Source of the DNA: Agreia sp. Leaf210
GTDB taxonomy: Bacteria > Actinomycetota > Actinomycetes > Actinomycetales > Microbacteriaceae
NCBI RefSeq assembly: GCF_001421485.1
Contig: NZ_LMKK01000001.1
Location: 501,717 to 565,716, forward strand
Direction: 5' to 3'
Length of the DNA stretch: 64,000 nucleotides
Shown here piece after piece: positions 1-7,187 of the stretch. Positions within the stretch are counted from its first letter, which is position 1. Every line of letters starts with the position of its first letter. Position numbers and translations under genes: made by a program. Under the pieces are notes generated by a model, which did not search any database, was not told the DNA's origin, and saw only the letters and a program-made list of their open reading frames with translations.

Positions 1-381
1 TATCTCCAGGCGCACAACGCGTGGCTCGACGTGTGGCTGCAGCTCGGCATCGTCGGGTTGGTGCTGTTCATCGCTGCGGTCGTCGGCGCCTGCTGGCGGG
101 CCTGGTGGTTCGCGGTCGACCCGCAATTGGATACTCGGGGCACGCCGCTTCCGTTCGTTCCGGTCACGCTCTTGCCCGCTCTCATACTCACCCTGCTCGT
201 CGCCCAGTCGTTCGTGGAATCGCGCATGCTCGTCGAGGGCGGATTCGCGCTGCTCGCGCTCATGGCACTGAAGACGAGGCGCGACGTGGGCGCAACCGAG
301 ATCGACCTCACGGTGCCCGACGGTGGTCCGGTGGAGTCCGACAGACCCGCACTGCTTCGACGGGTCGGCTTCTCACGGTGA
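1..381 (+). CDS. O-antigen ligase/polymerase-type membrane protein, C-terminal part
   Basis: This is the 3' part of a gene that begins upstream of the window; the reading frame is open from base 1. The visible protein starts with HNAWLDVWLQLG, the His-Asn/hydrophobic signature of the Wzy_C (O-antigen ligase/polymerase) family. Two or three membrane segments and a charged tail follow (LKTRRDVG). Such proteins act at the outer face of the membrane and transfer or polymerise lipid-linked glycan. The stop overlaps the start of the next gene by four bases (GTGA), so the two are co-translated. The tail motif ESRMLVEGG is matched by ESVMLVEYG in the next protein, showing paralogy. The specific glycan is unknown. 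Confidence 0.8.
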   Translation, partial: YLQAHNAWLDVWLQLGIVGLVLFIAAVVGACWRAWWFAVDPQLDTRGTPLPFVPVTLLPALILTLLVAQSFVESRMLVEGGFALLALMALKTRRDVGATEIDLTVPDGGPVESDRPALLRRVGFSR

Positions 382-1682
382 GACTCTCCGAGCACCCCGG
401 CTGGGCGGTGGTCGCGGCGATCTTCGGCTCTCCGCGGTTCTCGGCCGTGCTTGCGACGACGGCCATCGGGTCTGCGCTGTCGGTGAATCTCATCAAGGCG
501 ACGATGGGGTGGGCAGGGCTGATCGGCATCCTGAGCGCGCTCGTCGCGTTTGCGACCATCTCTCTGATCGCCCGACGCAAAGACCTCGACTGGCACGGAG
601 TGCTGCCGCTGTCGCTCGTGGTCTTTCTCGCCTGGTGCGCCATCACGATCGTGTGGAGTCGGTATCAGTCGTCGAGCGTGACCGGGGTGATCTACCAGCT
701 CACGTTCGCGTTCCTCGCCCTGTACGTCGCCCTGGTGCGCGATCTCATTCAGATCGTGCGGGCGGTCGGCGACGTCATGCGCGTGCTGCTCACGGCCTCT
801 CTCGCGCTCGAGATCCTGTCTGGCCTGCTGCTCGACCTTCCGATCGTGTTTCTGCGCATTCAGGGCAACCTCGACGAGGGAGGGCCGCTGCAGGGCATCT
901 TCGGCTCACGCAACATGCTGGGCTTCATCGCCCTGATCGCGCTCGTCACCTTTCTGGTGGAACGCAATACCCGGTCTGTGCCGCGAGGACTCAGCCTGTA
1001 CTCCATCGTTCTGGCGGCGGTATTGCTGCTCGGGTCGCGCTCGCCCATCTCGCTCGGAGTCGCCGGCATCGTGCTCGTCGCAGCGGCCGCGGTGCTCGCG
1101 CTCCGCCGCGCTCGCCCGGAGCTCCGGCGGAGCCTGCAGATCGGAATGCTCGTCATTCTCGTGATCGGAACCCTCAGCGCGTACTTCGTGCGCACGCGCA
1201 TCCTGGCGATCGTGGGGGCGAGGTCGGAGTTCACGTATCGTCTCGAGATCTGGAACCAGCTGTCGAGCCTCATCGACTACAACCAGCTGGAGGGGTGGGG
1301 CTGGGTCGGTCTGTGGCGGCCCAATGTGTCGCCGTTCTTCGCCCTCGACTTCGTGGGCAACCGTCAGCACACCTCGGGACTCAACGCCTTCATCGACGTG
1401 TACTTTCAGGCCGGACTCATCGGCCTCGCGATCTTCGTGGGCATGGCGGGGTTGGCGCTCGTGCGCTCCTGGATTCTGGCGACCTCGAAGAAGAGCGTCA
1501 TCTACATGTGGCCGGCGCTCATTCTGATCGTGCTGCTCGTGACGAGCATGGCCGAGAGCGTCATGCTCGTCGAGTACGGCTGGATGTTCTTCGTGATGTG
1601 CATGGTGAAGGCCGCGCACTCGCTGAGCTGGCGGCAGGGGCTCGCGCTGAAGCCGCCTACGACGGAGTTGCCCGGGTCTTAG
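378..1682 (+). CDS. O-antigen ligase family protein (Wzy-like), second tandem copy
   Basis: The 434-residue polytopic membrane protein is read from the GTG at 378, which overlaps the previous stop (GTGA). The open frame runs further upstream, but that part is the shadow of the preceding gene. Ten or more hydrophobic segments span the protein. Near residues 330-350 lies HTSGLNAFIDVYFQAGLIG, the Wzy_C loop with the conserved His and Asn. The family ligates or polymerises undecaprenyl-linked oligosaccharide outside the membrane. It is probably a tandem duplicate of the upstream partial gene. Its 3' end overlaps the convergent GtrA gene by four bases. Confidence 0.85.
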   Translation: MRLSEHPGWAVVAAIFGSPRFSAVLATTAIGSALSVNLIKATMGWAGLIGILSALVAFATISLIARRKDLDWHGVLPLSLVVFLAWCAITIVWSRYQSSSVTGVIYQLTFAFLALYVALVRDLIQIVRAVGDVMRVLLTASLALEILSGLLLDLPIVFLRIQGNLDEGGPLQGIFGSRNMLGFIALIALVTFLVERNTRSVPRGLSLYSIVLAAVLLLGSRSPISLGVAGIVLVAAAAVLALRRARPELRRSLQIGMLVILVIGTLSAYFVRTRILAIVGARSEFTYRLEIWNQLSSLIDYNQLEGWGWVGLWRPNVSPFFALDFVGNRQHTSGLNAFIDVYFQAGLIGLAIFVGMAGLALVRSWILATSKKSVIYMWPALILIVLLVTSMAESVMLVEYGWMFFVMCMVKAAHSLSWRQGLALKPPTTELPGS

Positions 1683-2188
1683 GACAGACGCTCTGCCTCG
1701 GCCGTCGCCGCTTTGTTCTTCAGGGCAGTATGCCCATCAGCACGGGTGGGTGCGTATACCCAGAACCGGTACATGAGGAACCGGAAAGCAGTAGCCAGGA
1801 CCAGACCGATGACATTGGCGGAGATGTTGTCTGCGGCGAGGTTGTCGAACCCGAGAACGTAATGCGAGATCCACAGACAGAACAGGCTGATGCCGAGACC
1901 GACGACCGCGATCGCGGCGAATTCGATCAGCTCGAGCACGAAGTTACGACGTCGATGCTCCCTGAACGTCCAGTATCGGTTGCCGAACCACGTCGCCAAC
2001 GTCGACAGCGTCACTGAGATCAGCTTCGCGCCGAGTGGCGACTGCCACCAGACGTCCGAACCGAACGATCCAACTCGAAGAAGGTTGAAGATACCCACGT
2101 CGATCGCGTACCCGACGAGACCGACCACGCCGAACTTGAGCGCGTACCGCACAACGCGCTCGTAGATGTAGCTGAACATCTTCTTCAC
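1679..2188 (-). CDS. GtrA family membrane protein
   Basis: A small protein of about 169 residues with four hydrophobic segments. It opens with VRYALKFGVVGLVGYAIDVGIFNLL, typical of GtrA/PF04138, and carries the family's Gly-Asn-Arg-Trp-type loop (TWFGNRYWTF) in the middle. GtrA proteins are thought to help move polyprenyl-linked sugars across the membrane for glycan decoration. I chose the GTG at 2188 (or the ATG at 2179); the frame extends to 2218 with an unconvincing Cys-rich leader. It converges on the upstream ligase and diverges from the sugar dehydrogenase gene. Confidence 0.8.
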   Translation of the reverse strand: MKKMFSYIYERVVRYALKFGVVGLVGYAIDVGIFNLLRVGSFGSDVWWQSPLGAKLISVTLSTLATWFGNRYWTFREHRRRNFVLELIEFAAIAVVGLGISLFCLWISHYVLGFDNLAADNISANVIGLVLATAFRFLMYRFWVYAPTRADGHTALKNKAATAEAERLS

Positions 2189-2326
2189 TAAAACTTCGCT
2201 TCCACACTCGCAGCACACCGGTGTTCGGCGGCCATTCGAAAGGATAACCGTTCATGTACTGTAAGGATGCGGATCGCGACCCATCGCTGCGGCCGATCCC
2301 TTCTCTTCCAGTTCAAAGGACTCTGC

Positions 2327-3532
2327 GTGCCCATCACTTTCGATAGAGACGTCGTCGTCATTGGCGGAGGCGGCCACGTCGGCCTCCCCCTCGCAATCGC
2401 TTTGGCGGATCGCGGATCCAAAGTCGTCGTCTATGACCTCAGCGAGCGCGCTGTTGAAGGCATCAACAAGGGGCGGATGCCCTTCAGCGAACCCGGCGCA
2501 GAGCCGGTATTGCAGCGCGTCCTTGCCAATGGCATGTTCACGGCGTCGACCGACGCCAGCGTCGTGGCATCAGCAGAGAACGTCATCGTCGTGATCGGCA
2601 CGCCGGTGGACGAGCACCTCAATCCCGATCCGAATGCAATTCCCGATGCCCTCGAGGCCTGCAGCCCTTACTTCCGTGATGAGCAGCTGCTCATTCTCCG
2701 CAGTACCGTCTACCCCGGGGTCACGGCTCTCGTCGAACGCATGTTGCGCGAGAAGGGACTGTCGACCGAGGTCGCGTTCTGCCCCGAACGAATCGCCGAG
2801 CACAAGGCGATGGAGGAGCTTTTCACGCTCCCGCAGATCGTCTCCAGCCGCAGCGAAAGCGGCCGCCAGCGCGCATCCGCTTTGTTCCGCACATTGACCG
2901 ATCAGATCGTCGATCTCAGCCCGGAAGAAGCCGAGCTGGCGAAACTGTTCACGAACACGTGGAGATACATCAAGTTCGCCGCAGCGAATCAGTTCTACAT
3001 GATGGCGAACGACCGTGGTCTCGACTTCGAGAAGATCCGCGCGGGACTCACCCACGACTACCCGCGAGCGAAGGATCTTCCTGGTCCAGGATTCGCCGCT
3101 GGCCCGTGTCTGTTCAAAGACACGATGCAGCTTGCAGCTTTCAGCGACAACAAGTTCTCGCTGGGTCACTCGGCGATGCTCGTCAATGAAGGTCTTCCTC
3201 TCTACATCGTGACCCAGCTGGAAAAGCGATTCGACCTCGAGAACCTCACCGTCGGCATCCTGGGCATGTCGTTCAAGGCCGGCTCCGACGACATCCGCTC
3301 GAGTCTCTCCTACAAGCTACGCCGTGTGCTCAAGTTCAGGGCAAAAGCCGTTATCGGCACGGATCCCTATGTGACCGAAGAGACCGACGACACGTTGCTC
3401 CCCCTCGATGCAGTGCTCGAGAAGGCCGACATTCTCATCGTCGCCACCCCGCATTCCGAATACGTAGGCCTTGTCACCGACAAGCCCGTGGCCGACGTGT
3501 GGAACCTCTTGGGTCAGGGAGTCGTCGTTTGA
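2327..3532 (+). CDS. Nucleotide sugar dehydrogenase (UDP-ManNAc/UDP-Glc dehydrogenase family)
   Basis: The 401-residue cytoplasmic enzyme should oxidise C6 of a UDP-sugar to a uronic acid using NAD. The N-terminal Rossmann motif is VVVIGGGGHVGLP. The middle has the FCPER motif, and the catalytic Cys lies in GPCLFKDT. The C-terminal domain holds GMSFKAGSDDIRSS. FCPERIAEH looks closer to the UDP-N-acetylmannosamine dehydrogenase (WecC) branch than to UDP-glucose dehydrogenase, but the substrate cannot be fixed by eye. The GTG at 2327 is preferred because AAAGGA lies six bases upstream; an in-frame ATG at 2267 lacks a ribosome site. It heads an operon with the GT2 and epimerase that follow. Confidence 0.88.
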   Translation: MPITFDRDVVVIGGGGHVGLPLAIALADRGSKVVVYDLSERAVEGINKGRMPFSEPGAEPVLQRVLANGMFTASTDASVVASAENVIVVIGTPVDEHLNPDPNAIPDALEACSPYFRDEQLLILRSTVYPGVTALVERMLREKGLSTEVAFCPERIAEHKAMEELFTLPQIVSSRSESGRQRASALFRTLTDQIVDLSPEEAELAKLFTNTWRYIKFAAANQFYMMANDRGLDFEKIRAGLTHDYPRAKDLPGPGFAAGPCLFKDTMQLAAFSDNKFSLGHSAMLVNEGLPLYIVTQLEKRFDLENLTVGILGMSFKAGSDDIRSSLSYKLRRVLKFRAKAVIGTDPYVTEETDDTLLPLDAVLEKADILIVATPHSEYVGLVTDKPVADVWNLLGQGVVV

Positions 3533-4281
3533 CCGAGGGCCTGCGCGCGTCCATCGTGATACCGGCATACAACGAGGGTGAAGCCATCGTCGCCGGACTC
3601 GACCGTATCTTCGAGGCTGTCCACCTCGATGCCGAGGTTCTCGTCGTCGTCGATTCTTCGTCCGACACCACTGCCCCGGTCGTTCAGCGCTACGCAGAGG
3701 AGGAGCCACGTCTGAAACTCCTGGTCAACGACTACGGCCGGGGTCCTGCTTATGCGATTCGCTATGGCATCGACAACGCGGCCAGCGAGACGGTGGTCGT
3801 GACGATGGCAGACGGGTGCGACGACCCCCGCCAGATCGACGACCTGGTGCGGCTGGTAGAGCGCGGTGTCGTCGTCGCCGCCGCCTCCCGGTACATGCCA
3901 GGGGGTCAGCAGGTGGGCGGTCCTCGCTTCAAGACGTTCCTGTCGAGGACTGCCGGTCTCACGCTCGAAGCGTTCACCAACGCGGGCACCCGAGACGCCA
4001 CCAATTCCTTCAAGGCGTACAGCGCCGCGTTCGTGCGCGATGTCGGCATCCACAGCAAGGACGGGTTCGAGATTGGTCTCGAATTGACTGCCAAGGCCCG
4101 TCGTCTGCGCCTGCCGGTCGCCGAGATCCCCACGATCTGGCTCGACCGCACCTTCGGCGAATCGAACTTCAAGCTGGCGAAGTGGATTCCCAAGTACCTG
4201 CGCTGGTATCGCTTCGCATTCGGTCCCAAGGTCGACGCCGCACAGGTGCGCGCTCTCGCCGACAAACTCCACAACCCCTGA
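3529..4281 (+). CDS. Glycosyltransferase family 2 (DPM1-like)
   Basis: A 250-residue GT-A enzyme. It starts ASIVIPAYNEGEAI, has VVVDSSSDTT as the nucleotide-binding Asp region, and MADGCDDP in the place of the DXD-like acidic site. The length and lack of membrane helices fit the dolichol-phosphate-mannose-synthase-like group, which transfers a sugar to a lipid carrier or acceptor at the cytoplasmic face. The chosen start is TTG at 3529, overlapping the upstream stop (TTGA), with AGGGA at 3516-3520. It lies between a UDP-sugar dehydrogenase and an epimerase and probably uses or acts beside a uronic acid sugar. Confidence 0.82.
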   Translation: MTEGLRASIVIPAYNEGEAIVAGLDRIFEAVHLDAEVLVVVDSSSDTTAPVVQRYAEEEPRLKLLVNDYGRGPAYAIRYGIDNAASETVVVTMADGCDDPRQIDDLVRLVERGVVVAAASRYMPGGQQVGGPRFKTFLSRTAGLTLEAFTNAGTRDATNSFKAYSAAFVRDVGIHSKDGFEIGLELTAKARRLRLPVAEIPTIWLDRTFGESNFKLAKWIPKYLRWYRFAFGPKVDAAQVRALADKLHNP

Positions 4282-4317
4282 CCCGTCGTTTCCACCCACA
4301 CTCAAGGAAGTAACCCC

Positions 4318-5343
4318 ATGCAAAAGGTTCTCGTCACCGGTTCAGCCGGATTCATCGGCGGCTACATCGTCGAAGAACTGCTCGAAAAGGGCTATCAGGT
4401 CGTCGGAGTGGACAACTACTCCAAGTACGGCCCCATCAAGAAGTCCTACGACGATAACCCCAACTACGAGCTCGTGGTGGGCGATGTGCAGGACGTCGAA
4501 CTGATGACGCGCCTCCTGAGCGACGTCGACCACTTCATCGCAGGCGCCGCCCTCATCGGCGGCATCTCCTACTTCCACACCTACGCGTACGACCTGCTGG
4601 CCCAAAACGAGCGAATCATCGCGTCGTCGGTGGATGCCGCAATCGCCGCCCACAAGAAGGGTCGCCTCAAGAAGGTCACGTACATGTCGAGCTCGATGGT
4701 GTTCGAGTCGACCGACCGCTGGCCCAGCAAGGAAGGCGACGAGCGCCTCGTTCCGCCGCCCCTGTCGTCGTACGGCTTCCAGAAGCTCGCGGTCGAGTAC
4801 TTCGCCCGTGCGGCCTGGGACCAGTACAAGCTCCCCTACACGATCCTGCGCCCCTTCAACTGCGTCGGCATCGGCGAATCCCGTGCGCTCGGTGACGTCG
4901 ACATCGACTCGGGCAACGTCAAGCTGGCCATGAGCCACGTGGTTCCCGACCTCGTTCAGAAGGTCCTCAAGGGCCAGGACCCGCTTCACATCCTGGGCGC
5001 GGGCGACCAGGTGCGTCACTACACCTACGGTGGCGATCTCGCCCGCGGCATCGTTCTGAGCCTCGAGCACCCCGACGCATTGAACAACGACTTCAACGTC
5101 TCGACGGCCGAAGGTCACACCGTCACGGAGCTCGCAGAGATCATTTGGCGCAAGATCAAGGGCCCCGACGTGCCGCTGAACCTCACCAGCGACCCCGGCT
5201 TCGAGTACGACGTACAGAAGCGTGTTCCCGATGTCAGCAAGGCTAAGGAGATCCTCGGCTTCGAGGCGACGACCACGCTCGAGGACATGCTCGACGAGGT
5301 CATCCCGTGGATCAAGAATGCTGTTGCAGACGGCACGATCTAA
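4318..5343 (+). CDS. NAD-dependent sugar epimerase/dehydratase (extended SDR)
   Basis: The 341-residue protein has the nucleotide-binding motif VTGSAGFIGGYI at the N-terminus. The catalytic Ser and YxxxK pair are seen as YMSSSMVF and YGFQK. Family members epimerise or dehydrate nucleotide sugars. Start ATG at 4318 is preceded by AAGGAAG. It is the last gene of the operon that begins at 2327 and is followed by a strong intrinsic terminator at 5363. Its place next to a UDP-sugar dehydrogenase suggests a UDP-uronate or UDP-HexNAc substrate, which is an inference. Confidence 0.85.
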   Translation: MQKVLVTGSAGFIGGYIVEELLEKGYQVVGVDNYSKYGPIKKSYDDNPNYELVVGDVQDVELMTRLLSDVDHFIAGAALIGGISYFHTYAYDLLAQNERIIASSVDAAIAAHKKGRLKKVTYMSSSMVFESTDRWPSKEGDERLVPPPLSSYGFQKLAVEYFARAAWDQYKLPYTILRPFNCVGIGESRALGDVDIDSGNVKLAMSHVVPDLVQKVLKGQDPLHILGAGDQVRHYTYGGDLARGIVLSLEHPDALNNDFNVSTAEGHTVTELAEIIWRKIKGPDVPLNLTSDPGFEYDVQKRVPDVSKAKEILGFEATTTLEDMLDEVIPWIKNAVADGTI

Positions 5344-5362
5344 AGCGATCTGAACGCACATT

Positions 5363-5394
5363 AGCCGGAGGCGCCTCCACGGGCCTCCGGCTTT
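5363..5394 (+). terminator. Rho-independent terminator after the dehydrogenase/GT2/epimerase operon
   Basis: The arms agccggagg (5363-5371) and cctccggct (5384-5392) form a perfect nine-base-pair GC-rich stem with a 12-base loop, followed by a short T run (ctttg). It sits 20 bases after the epimerase stop and between convergent genes, so it may also end transcription of the minus-strand gene at 5408. Confidence 0.85.
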
Positions 5395-5407
5395 GTCGTG
5401 TCCGCTC

Positions 5408-7117
5408 CTAGCCAGGGTCCGACATGCAGTAGGTTCCGGCGTCGGTGCCGCCGAGGTCGACGACGGCCAACGTTTCCCCTGAATTCTTCAAAGACCAGAC
5501 GGAAGGCTTGACCGTAAGAGTCCGTTCGCTTCCCACGGCCTCGCCCTCGGCGTACTCAATCCCGATCGAACCAGGGCTCAGGGTCTGGAACGAGATGGCC
5601 GTTCCAGGCGGCACCTGCACCATGCGCGTGGCGTCCACGGTCATAGAGCTACAGATCAGAGGCTCGTCACCCGTCCTGAGATCGAGCCAGAAGTACGGAG
5701 CGACATCGAGCCGATCCTGCACCGAGTATTCTTCAGGCGAGACCCACCCCTTCGCATCGATCACCTTCAAGTCTTGGACCGAGAGGTCAGGTGCCCACTG
5801 CTTGACGGGCCGCTCTGCCAATCGGCGAGAGTCCGTGTCGGGAACGTCTCGAGCCAGCGCGATCGCGGCGTGCAATCGCCCCTGACTCGTCTCTTCTGCA
5901 GAAGCTTGCTTCTCGGCGTCAATGCTCAGGGTCGCGTACCCGAAGACACCCGCGCCCGCGACGACAACGCAGAGAATGAATACGCCGGCGGTCCGGAGTT
6001 TGGCCACCGCTGATCCTGCACAGGCGAGTAAAGGGATCAGGAGCGCCGTGACGAGATACAAATAGCGCCCAGAACTTGCGGTCCCGAGACCGAGGCCGGC
6101 TCGCGAGAACGCCGTCAGCAACGCGAAGATGAGCGCTGCTGCTGCCAGAACCAGCGCAGGAAGAATCAGCTCAAGGTCTTCCCGACGTCGACCCACAACA
6201 TAGATAAGGAGCGCGACCGCGAGGACCACGCCGGCGCCTGTGAGCGGAAGGAGCCCATCGAGCGCTGAGAGCACCATCGTGCTTGCGAACCGACTCACCG
6301 CGACAACTCCCTGGCCAGCGCCGTCGATGAATGCAGACGGGATCGATGTCTTGAACCGGGTTCCTTCGAGCAAGAACCATGCTCCGTAGACGACGACGGC
6401 CGGGCCGAATACGAGCGCCGTGCGCATGAAGCGCTGTCGGTAGAGAGAAGCCAATCCCGCAGCGAAGAGCAAGGGAAGCGCAGTTCCGGAGAACGTGACA
6501 GCCCATAGTGCGGCAGCACCTGCAAGGAGCCCGAGAGGCCACGTGATCGTACGTCCTGTCACCACGAGTACGACGACCAAGGCAAGCACCACCGCCCCGA
6601 TGAACCCGAACTGGAACGCCCACAGTATGTTCTCGGAGCCCGAACCCATGAACAGCACGGGGACGACGAAGGCGGAGGCGAGCCAGGGCGCAACGCTGGC
6701 CCTTTTCATGATTCGCCATATGAGATGCGCCAGTGCCAGATGAACGATCAATACGCAAAGGAAGAACGGGGTGTAGCTGTCGAGCCCCCATAGATCGCGG
6801 ATTGCCTGAAACACCAGTGCGGGTGTCAGGCTCCAATGACCGACGTGCGGCAGGTTGATGTTTGCATCGAGGCTCGGGGCAAGGATAGCCCAGTCGTCGA
6901 AGAAGAAACTCTGAGTTAGTCCCAACCGGAACAGGAGAACTGCGGCGATCGCGAGTGAGGCGTAGTGTGCAAAGTCAGCTGCCCTACGGTCTTGAACCGC
7001 TGTTGCGACGAACGTTCCCACATCCTTCGACACGATCCTGCGACGGCCCTGTTTCGGGGGCAGTGCCCTTGTCGATGGAACTCGATCGTCGCTCGCAGCG
7101 CGCGGGTAGCTAGGCAC
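5408..7117 (-). CDS. Polytopic membrane protein, GT-C glycosyltransferase-like
   Basis: A 569-residue protein with about 10-12 predicted membrane segments. The first external loop has FFFDDWAIL, an Asp-Asp pair placed as in GT-C enzymes that use polyprenyl-phosphate sugars. After the last helix a soluble domain of about 150 residues follows, probably outside the cell. GTG at 7117 is accepted because a TAGGTT box lies exactly six bases upstream, the leaderless pattern seen at many starts here; an in-frame GTG at 7033 is an alternative. No closer family was recognised. It might add a side-chain sugar outside the membrane, but that is inference. Confidence 0.7.
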   Translation of the reverse strand: MPSYPRAASDDRVPSTRALPPKQGRRRIVSKDVGTFVATAVQDRRAADFAHYASLAIAAVLLFRLGLTQSFFFDDWAILAPSLDANINLPHVGHWSLTPALVFQAIRDLWGLDSYTPFFLCVLIVHLALAHLIWRIMKRASVAPWLASAFVVPVLFMGSGSENILWAFQFGFIGAVVLALVVVLVVTGRTITWPLGLLAGAAALWAVTFSGTALPLLFAAGLASLYRQRFMRTALVFGPAVVVYGAWFLLEGTRFKTSIPSAFIDGAGQGVVAVSRFASTMVLSALDGLLPLTGAGVVLAVALLIYVVGRRREDLELILPALVLAAAALIFALLTAFSRAGLGLGTASSGRYLYLVTALLIPLLACAGSAVAKLRTAGVFILCVVVAGAGVFGYATLSIDAEKQASAEETSQGRLHAAIALARDVPDTDSRRLAERPVKQWAPDLSVQDLKVIDAKGWVSPEEYSVQDRLDVAPYFWLDLRTGDEPLICSSMTVDATRMVQVPPGTAISFQTLSPGSIGIEYAEGEAVGSERTLTVKPSVWSLKNSGETLAVVDLGGTDAGTYCMSDPG

Positions 7118-7138
7118 CAGCCAAACCTAGCCGACGTT

Positions 7139-7168
7139 CGACACTCCTGCCGCCCGGCAGGAGCGTCG
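7139..7168 (-). terminator. Hairpin downstream of the repeat-protein gene
   Basis: The arms ctcctgcc and ggcaggag (7144-7151 and 7156-7163) extend by cgac/gtcg after one mismatch. The hairpin sits about 20 bases after the minus-strand stop at 7188. There is no T run, so it is only a candidate GC-rich terminator. Confidence 0.4.
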
Positions 7169-7187
7169 AGTCAGGCTCGATTCCTCG

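Noticed and set aside
323-2017. Plus-strand frame of 564 codons over the ligase gene
   Set aside because: Arg/His/Ala-rich, with no membrane segments; the other frame encodes the clear membrane protein.
7139-7168. Strong terminator after the repeat protein
   Set aside because: The hairpin is real but has no T run and one mismatch, so I list it only with low confidence.
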